Source: Bretschneidera sinensis
Taxonomy: Eukaryota; Streptophyta; Magnoliopsida; Brassicales; Akaniaceae
Reading direction: 5' to 3'
Length of the DNA stretch: 64,000 bases
Assembly (NCBI GenBank): GCA_023935145.1
Contig: CM043705.1
Location: forward strand, 21,979,501-22,043,500
This document shows positions 1 to 11,005 of this stretch, in pieces (positions within the stretch are counted from its first letter, which is position 1; each line of letters opens with the position of its first letter). The position numbers and the translations under genes were made by a program. Below the pieces are notes generated by a model that was not told the DNA's origin, did not search any database, and saw only the letters and a program-made list of their open reading frames with translations.

Positions 1-2955
1 CTTGTTGAGTTTTTGCTGGCTGCTCAAATACTTTAAAGCTTCATGATCAGAATGAAGTATAAACTCTTTATGGAGTAGATAATGACTCCAATGCCCCAAG
101 GCACGAACAAGAGCATAGAATTCTTTGTCATATGTTGAATACTTCTTTCGAGATTCATTGAGCTTTTCACTAAAAAAGGCAATGGGTTTACCTTCTTGGC
201 TGAGAACACCACCAACCCCTAAATTAGAGGCATCGCAATCAACTTCGAACACTTTGGAGAAATCTGGAAGTGTAAGGACTGGGGCCTCTGTTACCTTCTG
301 TTTGAGAAGTTCAAAGCTCTTTTGGGCTTCCTTCGTCCACTTGAATGTTCCCCCTTTAAGGCATTCCGTGATAGGAGCAATAATGGTGCTGAAGCCTTTG
401 ATGAACCGTCGATAGAATGATGCAAGTCCATGAAAGCTTCTTATGTCGTGAAGGGACTTGGGAATAGGCCAGCTGGTGATTGCCTCTATCTTGCCCGGAT
501 CCATCATGATTCCTTCTTTGCAAACAACATAGCCTAAGAACACAAGGCTATTAGTGAAGAAATGACACTTCTTCAAGTTGACATACAACTTTTGTTCCCG
601 TAAGGTTTGGAAAACTTGATGAAGATGCTCCATATGTTGCTCTTGAGACTTGCTGTAAACTAAGATATCATCAAAGTAAACAACAACAAATTGACCCATA
701 AATGGTTTGAAAATATGATTCATAAGGCGCATAAAAGTACTCGGAGCATTAGATAGTCCGAATGGCATGACCATCCATTCATAAAGACCATCTCTCGTTT
801 TGAACGCTGTCTTCCATTCATCGCCATCTCTCATGCGAATTTGATGATATCCGCTGCGAAGATCGATGTTTGAGAAGATTATGGCTCCATGAAGTTGATC
901 CAAGAGATCATCCAACCGTGGGATGGGAAAGCGGTACCGGATGGTGATTTTGTTGACAGCCCTGCTGTCAATGCACATTCGCCATGAACCGTCCTTCTTT
1001 GGTACTAGAAGTGCTGGAACAGCGCAAGGACTCATGCTTTCTCGTACAAGGCCTTTGGAGATCAGCTCATCAACTTGACTTTGTAACTCTTCATGCTCCC
1101 TTGGATTCATCCGATAAGCTGCTTTGTTAGGTAAAACAGAACCTGGAATAAGATCAATATGGTGCTGTATACCCCTCATAGGTGGAAGGCCCGGTGGAAG
1201 TTCTTCAGGAATAATATCAGGGAATTCCTTAAGAAGTGGTTGTATTATAAGTGGAATCTCAATGGGATCTTTCATTTCAACAACCATAAGAGCGTACCCC
1301 TCTCCACATTCTGTTAAAGTTTTCTCAACTTCACCTACAGAAAGTAAACTACAACCCTCCCTTTTAGAAGGTTTAGGAGTGAATATCATTTTCAGTGGGG
1401 CTAAAGTCACTTTAATTCCATTCTTTACAAAAGAATAGGTGTTTTTGAGACCATCATGGATAACTTTTCTATCATACTGCCACGGCCTACCAAGTAGTAT
1501 ATGACATGCATCCATAGGGACAACATCACACATAACTTCATCCTCATAATTTTTCCCAATGGAGAATTGAACTAAGCATTTCTTAGTTACCTGAATATCG
1601 TTGCCTTTTCGAAGCCATTGAAGTTTGTAGGGATGGGAATGAGCTTCTGTTTTTAGATTCAGCTTCTCCACCATGGTTGTAGACACCACATTCTCACAAC
1701 TTCCCCCATCAATGATGACATTACACACCTTGCCATTGGAAGTGCATTTGGTGTGGAAAATGTTGTTTCGAAGCCAATCATCTTCTGCATAAGTTGACTT
1801 CAAGAGTCTACGAATAACAAGAGACTCTCCCTGATCCGCATACGTGAACTCCTCCTCGGATTCGTCCTCAACTTGCTCCTCCTCAGCATTATCTTCCAAT
1901 TCTTCTTCAACAAGGGAGATTATCTTGCGATTTGGACAATCGGAAGCAATATGTCCAAAACCATGACATTTAAAGCATTTTCTACTTGAATTAGAATTAT
2001 TGAAGCGATTAGAACCTGATGGAGCTTCATTCCTTGCAGGTGGTTTGACAGCTGCAGTTTTGGTTGATGGAGTGGCCTTGGAAGTAGAACTACTCCCCCG
2101 GTTTGTGATTCCATCGCGATTGAAAGGTCGATAAGTATTCTTACGCCCTTCCATTAATTGTTTCTCCACCTTTAGTGCTAGCTTGCAAACATCATTGTAG
2201 GTCCAGTAAGGTTGTAATTGTACAACATTACTGATTTCACGACGTAACCCTCCAAGGTAGCGGGCTACCATTTGTTCTTCGGGCTCTACGATGTCACAAC
2301 GCATCATAGAATAATCGAACTCTGCTGTATATTCTTCCACGGAGAGATCGTTTTGTCGAAAGTTGTGGAACTTAAGAAAAGCATCTTGCCTATAATGATC
2401 TGGCAAATACTTCTTCTTAAGAGCCTTCTTCATCTTTGCCCATGTCACAATGCGACTCTTCCTTTCACGTTCTCGCTGCCTCTTAAGGTGTTCCCACCAA
2501 ATAGAAGCATGTTTTCGTAGCTTGATGGCAACAAGCTTCACCTTCTTGTGATCTGCAACATCTTTGTAATCAAAGATCCGCTCAATGGTGTTAAGCCAAT
2601 CAATGAATTCATCGGGTTGCATTCTTCCTTCAAATTCTGGAATGTCCACCTTGACGTCATAATCACGTTGGAAAACGTGATTTCTTAGCTCACGGGGGTG
2701 AGGTGGCGTGCTCTCATTTGAGGCATGGCTACGAGCTTGGTGAAAAGGATTAACTTCATCTCCATCATTGCTGGAAACTTCAGCATCTGAGCCATGATGA
2801 GGAGCACCATGTTCAGAAGTTTCATAACGCTCTAGGCGTTGTTCGAGTTGCTGCACTTGTCTCCTCAAGGCTTCCAGCTCGATATCTCGCGGGTCTCCTT
2901 GCGGTGCTGGAGCTGCTATTGGAATAGCTTGACCACGACGACCACGACCAGCCAT
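1..2955 (-). CDS. E0 gag-pol polyprotein (Ty3/gypsy, chromovirus type), 3' end outside window
   Basis: Reading the minus strand from the ATG at 2955-2953, every codon to position 1 was checked and none is a stop, so 985 codons are open and the frame continues outside. Order of parts: basic N-terminus rich in Gly/Arg; gag capsid-like segment (about residues 90-260); CCHC zinc knuckle with C327, C330, H335, C340; acidic linker; aspartic protease with a D-G-G active site near residue 416; reverse transcriptase with YFDD at 760-763; RNase H beginning around D906, with the HSDHEALKY segment near 970 at the window edge. Integrase and any chromodomain would lie to the left. It makes virus-like-particle protein and the enzymes for copying the element. 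The AUG lies 55 bases inside the primer-binding site. The RT wording resembles chromoviruses (CRM/Galadriel-like), but the clade is not settled. Confidence 0.93.
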   Translation of the reverse strand, partial: MAGRGRRGQAIPIAAPAPQGDPRDIELEALRRQVQQLEQRLERYETSEHGAPHHGSDAEVSSNDGDEVNPFHQARSHASNESTPPHPRELRNHVFQRDYDVKVDIPEFEGRMQPDEFIDWLNTIERIFDYKDVADHKKVKLVAIKLRKHASIWWEHLKRQRERERKSRIVTWAKMKKALKKKYLPDHYRQDAFLKFHNFRQNDLSVEEYTAEFDYSMMRCDIVEPEEQMVARYLGGLRREISNVVQLQPYWTYNDVCKLALKVEKQLMEGRKNTYRPFNRDGITNRGSSSTSKATPSTKTAAVKPPARNEAPSGSNRFNNSNSSRKCFKCHGFGHIASDCPNRKIISLVEEELEDNAEEEQVEDESEEEFTYADQGESLVIRRLLKSTYAEDDWLRNNIFHTKCTSNGKVCNVIIDGGSCENVVSTTMVEKLNLKTEAHSHPYKLQWLRKGNDIQVTKKCLVQFSIGKNYEDEVMCDVVPMDACHILLGRPWQYDRKVIHDGLKNTYSFVKNGIKVTLAPLKMIFTPKPSKREGCSLLSVGEVEKTLTECGEGYALMVVEMKDPIEIPLIIQPLLKEFPDIIPEELPPGLPPMRGIQHHIDLIPGSVLPNKAAYRMNPREHEELQSQVDELISKGLVRESMSPCAVPALLVPKKDGSWRMCIDSRAVNKITIRYRFPIPRLDDLLDQLHGAIIFSNIDLRSGYHQIRMRDGDEWKTAFKTRDGLYEWMVMPFGLSNAPSTFMRLMNHIFKPFMGQFVVVYFDDILVYSKSQEQHMEHLHQVFQTLREQKLYVNLKKCHFFTNSLVFLGYVVCKEGIMMDPGKIEAITSWPIPKSLHDIRSFHGLASFYRRFIKGFSTIIAPITECLKGGTFKWTKEAQKSFELLKQKVTEAPVLTLPDFSKVFEVDCDASNLGVGGVLSQEGKPIAFFSEKLNESRKKYSTYDKEFYALVRALGHWSHYLLHKEFILHSDHEALKYLSSQQKLNK

Positions 2956-3009
2956 AATAACAAGAACTATGGAAATCAAGGTGTTAGATATCACACTTGA
3001 GAAACCAAA

Positions 3010-3021
3010 GCTCTGATACCA
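3010..3021 (-). other. E0 primer-binding site (initiator tRNA-Met)
   Basis: The minus strand reads TGGTATCAGAGC, the usual complement of the 3' end of plant initiator tRNA-Met. It lies three bases inside the proposed LTR end (3025), where minus-strand DNA synthesis would be primed. This fixes the direction of E0 as leftward. Confidence 0.9.
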
Positions 3022-3024
3022 ATT

Positions 3025-3754
3025 TGATACCGGATTTAAATAGAATTGAAGGAAACTAAACAAACAAACAACGAAATGAAAGATAGGAGTTCACCACCCA
3101 AGAGATAACACCAAAGGGATATAGAATATCACCACCCAAAGGATTAACACAAGGGATACAGAACTATAGGAATTCACCACTCTAAGGATTATACCAAAGA
3201 GATACAGAATTACAAGAAGGAGAAAACTCTCTTCTAAAAGCCAAAGGCTGATTTCAATTTATAAACTCAAGTCTGATTTTTCAGCTTACAAACACAAGTA
3301 TTTATAGAGCTTAGAACAACCCTCTAAGCTTAGGACAAGCAAGAAAACAAGGCATAAAACATGCAATGAAACAATCCCTAAAACAAGGAAGGAGACAATC
3401 CCTAAAACATGCAAGGAATCAAGGAATTGGTCAAAAGTAAAAAGAGGAACACAATTTCGGATTTTCAGGAGCACCCAATGACCAGAATTCAAATGGTCAT
3501 ATCTTCTTGTAGACATCTCCAAATGGGCTGAAACTTGTTTGGTTGGAAAGATGACGTCTTGAACTTTAATTTGGACTAAAGAAAATCTCAAAAAGGAGAT
3601 CGTTTGGGCCTGGTATGATCAGCCTAAATCCAGTAAGCTGTTGCATCCGAATCTTCTTCCACTTTGGGCTTGGACCTTGCACCTTGCTTAGTTGACAAGA
3701 GATTATTAGATTTTTGTTGGGCAGGCCCATGCTAGGTTGGACATACCCATGTCA
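3025..3754 (-). repeat. 5' LTR of E0
   Basis: On the plus strand it starts TGATACC next to the primer-binding site and ends CATGTCA, giving TG...CA ends and 730 bp. The outer end is supported because the relative at 51.9-52.4 kb loses similarity at exactly the same GTCA. The minus strand has a TATA box (TATAAATA, 3306-3299). Just upstream of it (3354-3420) are about three copies of a 24-bp unit containing CCCTAAAACATGCAAGG, so promoter and repeats lie in U3. The partner LTR and second target-site copy are outside the window; the adjacent GTGGT at 3755-3759 is the candidate duplication. Confidence 0.8.
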
Positions 3755-4191
3755 GTGGTGATGCAGAATTAATACCAAATTGCGAAGCCACCTCTGCTCT
3801 GCCAAAGGGAGTTGCTAGTAACAATGGCAAATCTACATGCTTGGTGCAGGTTACAACTTTAAAAAGTGTGGATTCTTCACTGGACAGGGTTGCTAGGGTA
3901 TTCTCCTCCTTCCCTTTTCCAGTGTGTCTAGTTGCTCTGTTCTGACTTTTAGCTTTTCTGAGCTATATTGTTGACATCTTGTTTTTATTTAAACTGATGC
4001 AGTTCGAAACAGCCACAGACGTTGCTGATGACAATGTTGATGCGAAGTCAGTTGAAAATACTGAGTTAAGTGAGGAAGTAAATGGTACCCCAGACTATGG
4101 TGAAGATGATGAGAGTGGGAGCACAGTCCATGAGGTTGAAGATGACGACGACGATGATGAGAATCAGAGCATCCTGGTGAAGTATCAATAG
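3755..4191 (+). CDS. 3' end of an unidentified host gene, two exons
   Basis: From 3757 an open frame runs to about 3896-3908 and is followed by possible GT donors (3897 or 3909). A pyrimidine-rich stretch leads to an acceptor ending TGCAG at 4002, and exon 4003-4191 stays in phase and ends TAG. The last exon is strongly acidic: a run of Asp/Glu, including six Asp in a row, closes with the ending SILVKYQ. Codon use is unlike the retroelements. The coding sequence begins exactly where the E0 LTR ends, so the upstream exons should lie beyond E0, left of the window; E0 is antisense inside the gene. I do not recognise the family. The acidic tail is typical of many nuclear or chaperone-like proteins but proves nothing. 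The exon call is inference from frame and splice signals. Confidence 0.6.
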
Positions 4192-4480
4192 GAAAGAAGA
4201 TTTGGACCTTTTTCACAACCTGATTAACTGTTTGAAGATCTCTTTTTCCCTCTCTTTCTCTATTCTAGGCGTTGACACAGATATTAGCATCAGTTGGTGA
4301 AATTTGTTACCATATCCCTTCTTTTTGGCCTTTTAATTTTTTGGCAAAAGAACCGAGAGGTAGGGGAGGAGTGTTTAGCTGTTTGAGACTTTGGTGTCAA
4401 TGTAATAGTAACTCCCTACTTGATGCTACGTGTTGGTAGTAGTAGTGATTTGATGGTGCAATTTAAATGCCCAGATTCTT
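4192..4480 (+). other. Probable 3' UTR of the host gene
   Basis: Non-coding, T-rich sequence directly after the stop codon, with several TAATAGTA-like and TTTAAATG stretches that could serve for polyadenylation. No single clear AATAAA site was chosen, so the end is approximate. Confidence 0.4.
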
Positions 4481-6136
4481 TATGAAGTTGTAGCATGTGG
4501 TTGGTGATTTCTGTAGTAGCAATTTGATGAAAGGAGACAGGTTTGTTAAGTTACTGTCGTCCATGATATTATTAAACTTGGTGATGGCCCTACTTTTTTG
4601 CCTTTCATTGGTTGATAGCTACATCTTTCAAGAAGGTGGGAGTACTAGAAGTGGTTTGGATTTGATTGTATCTTTCAACATTTTATCGACCATAAAATCA
4701 TGCATCAAGACGATTTTAGTATTTGAATATATGAGTATTTATAGTGTTGTTTATTATTAAATAAAAGCTAAACTCTTGATTCAACTAGGTATAGTAATTT
4801 TATTCAAAACCGTAGGTTTTCTTCTCTCTGTGTCCCAATTTGGAGAAAAATCTCTGTTTCGTTTGGGGATAGAGAAAAATTTTCCCCCGTTGTTTATAGG
4901 TCATTGTTATGAATTTCTTGAACCCTATAAATAATATATTGTATATTTTATTTTAAATTAATATTTTTTTATTAAATGAATTTATTGAATTCTCAATTCA
5001 AATTTACAATATTTTAACTTAAATGATAATTCATATCTTAATGATACAAACTTAGGCTTTAACTAAATAAAGTGTTAAAATTTTCAGTATTACCCAATTG
5101 GGTCAAGTCCTCTTTTTATGGTATATTAGCTTAAAATTGTTCAAATTTTATGTACTCTTATGACTTGAGTTTTATTAGGGAAAATTCTCCCCGAGGACCT
5201 AATTTTCTGTGGTGAATCGAGATGAGAAATTTTTTTCCCGCATTCATTCCCAAAGGCGAAGATGAGGAATTTTTTTTTCGTGCTTGTTTATACCACTAAG
5301 CCTACATCTTGAGCTTATCAAGTGAAGACTATTACCATTAGACATGTAGGATTACATTTACCAAGGTAAAAATGACTATTGGGATCAAAAGAAGTGAATG
5401 TGAGATGCTGTCACCACGACCAATGCTATGGCCTTGTGGTCGAGAGCTTATTGCCTCACATCATTGTAGAAAATTGTAATTGGATAGAAGGAAACTTCAT
5501 TGGAGTTGTAGATGTCGAAATCATGACGTGAGATTTTACGAGCGTGACGGAATATTTGCGTACATAAGAATAGAGAAATCTTAAAAGAGTACACTTTAAT
5601 ATTTAAGTTAGTAATCTGTATAGAGAAGGAAGATGTCTAAGTCAGTAATCTGCATAGGGAGTGAAAAGACAATAGAGTTGTTTTGTGACATGATAGTGAG
5701 AGAGTGTTTTGGTGTAGAGTCAGTTTAGAAAAATAACTTATAGGTGAGTGTTGTGATAGGAATAGAGTTTCTCAAAGACGAGTGTTTTTGTAGAATTAAG
5801 GTTCTTATTGTCTAAGGTTTAAGGGCAAAATTATCCTTTTACCCATAGCCACACGTAACAAGTTAATTAGTTGTATCTTTTGGCTTGTGGGCTTATCTTG
5901 GGGTGTCATGTGTCGCCATTTGATTAGTTAGAGAAAATTGCACCACATTAGGTAACATCAGTAAAATTTAGGTTTTATTTTATTGATTATGAGACGTGTC
6001 ATCTTGTTTTTGACTTGGTTGAGGAAAACTCTCTTAACCCAGACTAGACAAGAATTTTTCCTTGTCGTCAGGTTTTTTCATTTTGGCTGAAGTTTTTGGG
6101 ATCGAGTCGATTTAAATATTTATTATCTCTGTATTA
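4481..6136. other. Intergenic AT-rich DNA, no gene seen
   Basis: Short frames here (for example 4497-4760) show no known domain. Segments around 4850-4890 and 5175-5290 carry related G-rich/T-rich wording (GGGGA, TTTTCCCC) in opposite orientations and may be remnants of an old transposon, but no clean ends were found. 5560-6136 has two near-copies of AGTAATCTG(C/T)ATAG about 40 bp apart. Nothing else is supported. Confidence 0.4.
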
Positions 6137-6141
6137 CTTTG

Positions 6142-6646
6142 TGTTGATGCTGAAATTCTACCGGAATCCGAACCGTTGAATAGTGGGACCAGCATAGACG
6201 AAACAAAGCTAAAACCTAAAGTTCTGGAGGTCGAGGGGGGTGGTGCCTCCGGAGGACTCTCCGATGCATAAGTAAGTTTATGGATTTTTCTAGAGAACGA
6301 AAGAAATAAAAAAGGATTGGGGCTATGTGCTCAGAATGGTCTGTACCTTTTGGCTTATGAGGGCCCCTATTTATAGTGTGCAGGAGTAGAGTTTGATCAG
6401 GAGAACAACTGTAGTGTTAGGATAGGAGTAGTATTCTTTTGGAGTTATCCATCTGCCGTGCGAGTTTATCTAGAATTTGGAACGACGGAACAACATCAGG
6501 TCTTATGGTGTGAAATTATTGTTATGCCCTTTGCTACATGTCGGGAGGTGATTGGTTGTCTTGTCATGGTTAGGAAATTACCATTTCTACATTGGAGATT
6601 GACACATGTCATTGCGTTATTGGTAGGAGAATTTTCTCCCACATCA
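6142..6646 (-). repeat. 3' LTR of E1
   Basis: 505 bp, TGTTGATGC...CACATCA on the plus strand, aligned by eye over its length with 41823-42339. The minus-strand TATA box TATAAATAG lies at 6376-6368. A G-run near 6233-6240 corresponds to a longer one in the partner LTR. The purine tract expected just to its right is weak (6647-6670). Confidence 0.92.
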
Positions 6647-6811
6647 GATGCGCTCCACTTCCTTAAGTACACTTTTGTACTTGAGGAAGTAGATAGCATG
6701 GGGTTGAAGTAGTGGTTCGAACCCGATTGCGAGGAGGCTAGTCACCTATGGAGTCCTACCGAAACACCTCCATGGTGTTTGGGAAATGGCTCAAAATTTG
6801 GTGATTTCTAC

Positions 6812-7419
6812 GAGGCGCTGACATTCAATCAAGAACTACTCGGAGTTTGGCGATTGAATACTCGAAGTTGATGTCTAGACTACTCGAAGTTTGGTGTTTT
6901 GAGTTTGAGGAGTTGACACTCAGTCAAAACTGCTTGGAGTTTGGCAATTGAGTCTGAGTTGTTGACACTGCTTGAAGTTTGGTGACTAAATCTGATGAGT
7001 TGACACTCAGGCAAAGCTACTCGGAGTTTGGCAATTGAGTCTAATGTGCTGACACTTAGTCTAAACTACTCAGAGTTAGTATGAAGAGTTGACACTCAGT
7101 CAAAGCTGCTCGAAGTTTGGTGATTGAGTCCGAGGAGTTAAACATGGACTTCAACTGCTCGGAGTCTTTGGAGAAGTTCGAGGAGTTGAACATGGACTCC
7201 AATTGCTCGGAGTCTTTGGAGAAGCCTGAGGAGTTGAATATGGACTCCAACTACTCGGTGTCTTTGGAGAAGCACGAGGAGTTGAACATGGATTCCAACT
7301 TCTCGGAGTCTTTGGAGAAGTCCAAGGAGTTGAACATGGACTCCAACTGCTCGGAGTCTTTGGAGAAGCACGAGGAGTTGAACATGGACTCCAACTACTC
7401 GAAGTCTTTGGAGAAGTCC
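6812..7419 (+). repeat. 48-bp minisatellite in E1 3' region
   Basis: 7132-7419 holds six regular 48-bp units built on GAGGAGTTGAACATGGACTC. 6812-7131 holds older, irregular units of about 48-49 bp (GAGGAGTTGACACTCAGTCA type) in the same register. As 48 is divisible by three, the array reads as a 16-residue peptide repeat (EELNMDSNCSESLEK plus one variable residue), but it lies upstream of the antisense gene's TATA box and has no coding context, so the open frame is probably a by-product. Tandem repeats in this part of Tat/Ogre elements are documented as seeds of satellites. Confidence 0.85.
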
Positions 7420-7780
7420 GAGGAGAAAGGACTTGATCTTAGAGAATGAATTTCATGAGGCTTCCTGGCCTTTTTTTTTTTGTGGGCATTGGTGCATTGG
7501 GCCATAGTTTGGATTTCGACCCAAGATGTTAGACTTTAGGCTTGAAATTTTAAGCCTTGGGGCTTGACCCTTGTATCTGGGCCTGTTTTCTTGGCCTATC
7601 GTTTGGTCATTAATTGGGGGATACCTCGAGCCATCCTTTTAAATGATGATAAATGACGACGCATGTCCTAGGGGTTTTCAAGAGGCAATATCTTTCTTGA
7701 TTGTGGAGAAAAGTGTTGGTTCGATGTTTAAGAATATGACTAAGTAAATGATTGCTCCTCATTCTATGTGTGAGGAGCTC

Positions 7781-7790
7781 TTTATAAAGG
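7781..7790 (+). promoter_or_regulatory. TATA box of E1 antisense gene
   Basis: TTTATAAAGG on the plus strand, about 200 bases before the antisense reading frame, followed by a C/T-rich leader as in plant promoters. Placement suggests transcription opposite to E1 itself. Inference from motif and position only. Confidence 0.45.
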
Positions 7791-7980
7791 GAGAGGCTTC
7801 CTTTTGCTCTTCACTTCATTGCCAGTTATAAAATTTTTGAGAGCCTTCGGAGTTTTGAGAGTTCAGAGTGTCTGTCTACGCGGGAGCTCAGAGTTTGGGA
7901 GTTTGAGAGCTTAGTACTTGGCATACTTGAAACTTCTCAGAGCCCTTGATTGGTGAGTCCTATTCTCTAATACTCATTCT

Positions 7981-8626
7981 TCTTTCGATGTTTATCGTGA
8001 CAGAGGTAGTGGTAGTGATAGCAATAATGGTAGTAGTGGTAGCACAAGTAGTATGGATGATACTAGATGTAGTGGGGATGATAGGAATAGCAACGGTGTT
8101 GACAACCGTGGTAGTCATGATGGCCGGGAGGCTGAGGTGAATGTCTCCTCAGGAGACTCTCGTGCCCTAGTTCTGTATGAGGGAGATGAGTCGTTTTCTT
8201 CCTCCTCTAAGGGCAACCATACCTTGTGCGTGCTTTAAGAGGAGATGGGAGAGGATGAAAGGCCAAGCATAGGTTTTGTGGCCAACCTCTCCCCTAATAA
8301 GCTTGAGGGGATAAGAATCACGTATAGGATCCTCGAGGAGTTCAAACTTAGGAATGTTGTTGGGGAGCATGTCTGTGATGACCTGAAAGAGGGTGAACTG
8401 TGTGTGTATGAGCATCACCTTAAGGCTCGGCTCAGGTTCCTCCTTCATCCCTTTGTTCGCACGATGCTTAGGTACTATAGGATTGCCTTATGTCAGCTTG
8501 TACCAAACTCTATATGCCTTCTCATGGAGTTTATCTATGTCAGTATCAAAGTGAAGGGGGTAATGAACATGAATGTATTCAAGAACCTCTTTCTGATTAG
8601 TAATTACAAGGAGAACGGGTGGGTAG
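7981..8626 (+). pseudogene. E1 antisense ORF, first part (gypsy-type Transposase_28/PF04195-like)
   Basis: Frame 1 reads a Ser/Gly/Asp-rich head (about 7990-8180), meets one stop (TAA, 8236-8238), then runs open from 8245 to the E3 insertion. The second part has the wording LHPFVRTMLRYY...LVPNS...CLLMEFIYVS, which matches my memory of the 'putative gypsy type transposon' domain found on the strand opposite to pol in Tat elements. No in-frame ATG precedes the head; the likely ATG at 7988 is in another frame, which suggests an indel. The frame continues after E3 at 25649. Its function is unknown in the family; here it is interrupted and dead. Confidence 0.65.
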
Positions 8627-9141
8627 TGTAATACCTGTATTCTTAAAGCAAGGATAAAGGAGTAATTTGATAGATATTACATAGAATTAAAATAATATAT
8701 ATATGAAAGATTTACTATTAAAAAAGAGGAAGAATGAGGGACAAACACCTGGAAGTCTAGGTGCAATCCTCACAATGTATGCAAGGTGCATCCAAGCCAC
8801 ATAAAGATGAAAGAAATTTGCAGAACGGTGGGGCGGTTTTTAAATATAAAATTTAGTTTTTCTTTATTTCGTATTTTTCTTACCAAATCCCGTTTGGTTT
8901 TTTTCTTTCTTCAATTCAAATTTCTTAGCAAAAAGTTATAAAGAAAATTTCTCCAATATTAGAGATAGTACAGTCATTCAATTACACTAGTAAGATATCA
9001 TCACATTTTAGGTAAATTTTCAATAAGACTCATAACTAAATAATTATATTGTTTGAATTAAGTTATGAAATAGTAAGATTTATGAAGTTTATGATTAGGT
9101 GTTGGTGATTAGTAATCTCAAAAAATTTTTGAAAGGAGCAG
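8627..9141 (+). repeat. 5' LTR of E3, left segment
   Basis: Starts TGTAATACCTGTATTCTTAA and runs parallel to 24019-24535 of the 3' LTR until GGAGCAG, where E2 begins. The right part resumes at 17842. Confidence 0.88.
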
Positions 9142-10781
9142 TGATGAACAAATATTTGTCCTAGTATTCTGTATGTTTTTCAAGTATTTATTTATATGTT
9201 TAGCTTAGGAATTTGTTACTTTGAGTTGTTTTTCATCATTTTACAGGTTCACAAGCATTTGGAGTTCATTTGAAGTAAAGCTGCCGGGATTCGGAGTGCA
9301 ACAAAACCCATCATTTCTAGACTGTTAAAGATAAATTGAGCATTTTGCTAAGTCATGTTGTCACTAGCAAAGGGTGAAAAGGAGTTTCACTAAATTGCCA
9401 GAATTGTCTGTACAGATCAGTCATTTTTGTGGATTAAACTGCATTGATTCAAGAAGAACCAAGAGATGAGCCATACATTCTTGGAAAGATCCGGATGTCT
9501 ATTTTTTGGAGAATTTTACAGCTCATAAATATGATTTTCTAGAGAAAGTTATGGCAGTTTTAGTAGACAAAGGTTAGGCTGTGGGTGATTTCAGCGTGGC
9601 AGAAGTGAAGGAGCTATTAAATTCTGATTTTTTTGGAATTTGCATGGCCTGGACAGCAACACAACCGGACCAGTTCTGGACAGCAGAACCGACCCTGGAC
9701 AGCAGCACAACCAGGCTTTGACAGCAGCAGAAGCACACGGTCTGAACAGAAACCCTAGGGCGACTTTTCTGTCTACAAAGCCGTCTTCATATAGCTATAT
9801 ATAGGAATTTAGACTTAGAGAACATAGAGAGACTGCGGTATTTTTTTGGAGAGATATTATCAAGAGGAGTTTTGGGAGATTGAAGGAGGATACAGTTTTT
9901 TTCATCAAAATGGCTTATCAAGAGATTGAAGACAACGATCAATCGCTTCAAGACTTTGAGGATTCATCTTGTAATTCAAGAAGAAATTATGTCTTTGCTC
10001 CTTTTTTCCTTCAATATGCTTGTAACCCTAGTATTTGAATTTTGTGATTGAGATTTAAACATGAGCGGCTGAACGCATTGTTGGGTGTTTGGCTTAGCTG
10101 CCTTGATTGTTTTGGATATTTTGGTGGATTTAGTTTTATGAAATTTTCCAGATTATTTATTATTCAATATTCTTCATGCCTTTGATTATTGCTTGTGGAT
10201 TGACCATCTATTATTGATAGTCAAGGTTAATATTTGAGATTAGGTTGAGGACAAATTATCTAGACCTAATTAAGCTTTCTTGAATAGGAATTTAAATCAG
10301 GATTCAAATCAAATTGTGATTTAGGTGGTTGCATTTTCCTTATACTTAATTTAACTAATTAATTGATGAACACGATCCATGAGATTTAATTAATTAGTTA
10401 TAAATTGAGAATAAACACGATCAATGACATTCTCTAGTCTTAGCGAAAATACCAATAGTCTTGGATGTTGATTAATTCTTTATATTCACCAAATGTTCCA
10501 ATTCATAATTGGATAGCAAGCTAAACTCCCAATTGCTCTCATTGATTATACTCATATCTTCATAATTCGTTTTGTTTAATTGTTTTTATTTCAATTTTCT
10601 CTTCACCAATCTTTTAGTTAGAGTGTTTAGGATTTAATTTCAGAGTTTGTTTGAGTAATTTTAAGAAAGTAATATAAGATCTAAACCACTGCAATTCCTT
10701 GAGAGATCGACCTCGAGAGTAAACTCATCGTTATACTATTTGTGATTCGTGCACTTGTGAGCATTTAAAATTTGCACATAA
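9142..10781 (+). repeat. 5' LTR of E2
   Basis: About 1.64 kb. The last 950 bp match 16888-17841 closely. U3 (9650-9740) has four imperfect copies of GGACAGCAGCACAACC just before a TATA-like stretch (GCTATATATAGG, about 9796-9807). The end has changed from CACATCA to CACATAA. Confidence 0.85.
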
Positions 10782-10787
10782 AGTTTT

Positions 10788-10805
10788 TGACGCCGTTGCT
10801 GGGGA
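10788..10805 (+). other. E2 primer-binding site (tRNA-Asp type)
   Basis: TGACGCCGTTGCTGGGGA differs by two bases from TGGCGCCGTTGCCGGGGA, the complement of the plant tRNA-Asp 3' end, used by Athila-type elements. Compare the intact copy at 57643. Confidence 0.8.
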
Positions 10806-11005
10806 ATTGATGTTTAATTCTTTAGTTATTTTCTTTGTTTTTATTTTTTATTTTTATTTCTTTATTTTAGGTGTAATTTTTATTTCTTTTATTTCATCAA
10901 ATTTTCTTTATTTGCTTCTTGATTTAAATTGGCATTAATTTGTTTCTTGATTTTCGCTCTCTTGATTCCTGGTAGATTAATTTTTCTTTTGTTTTCTTCA
11001 GGTAC

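Noticed and set aside
4497..4760. 87-codon frame after the host gene
   Set aside because: No domain, alternative start, lies in 3' UTR-like DNA.
4850..5290. Inverted-repeat transposon between GGGGA/TTTTCCCC blocks
   Set aside because: Arms match over too few bases, and no target duplication was found.
7138..7371. Minus-strand frame with Leu/Val-rich 16-residue repeats
   Set aside because: Opposite-strand reading of the 48-bp minisatellite; no coding context.
7117..7449. Plus-strand 110-codon frame over the minisatellite as a gene
   Set aside because: Open only because the unit is a multiple of three; it lies upstream of the antisense promoter and has no relative that I recognise.
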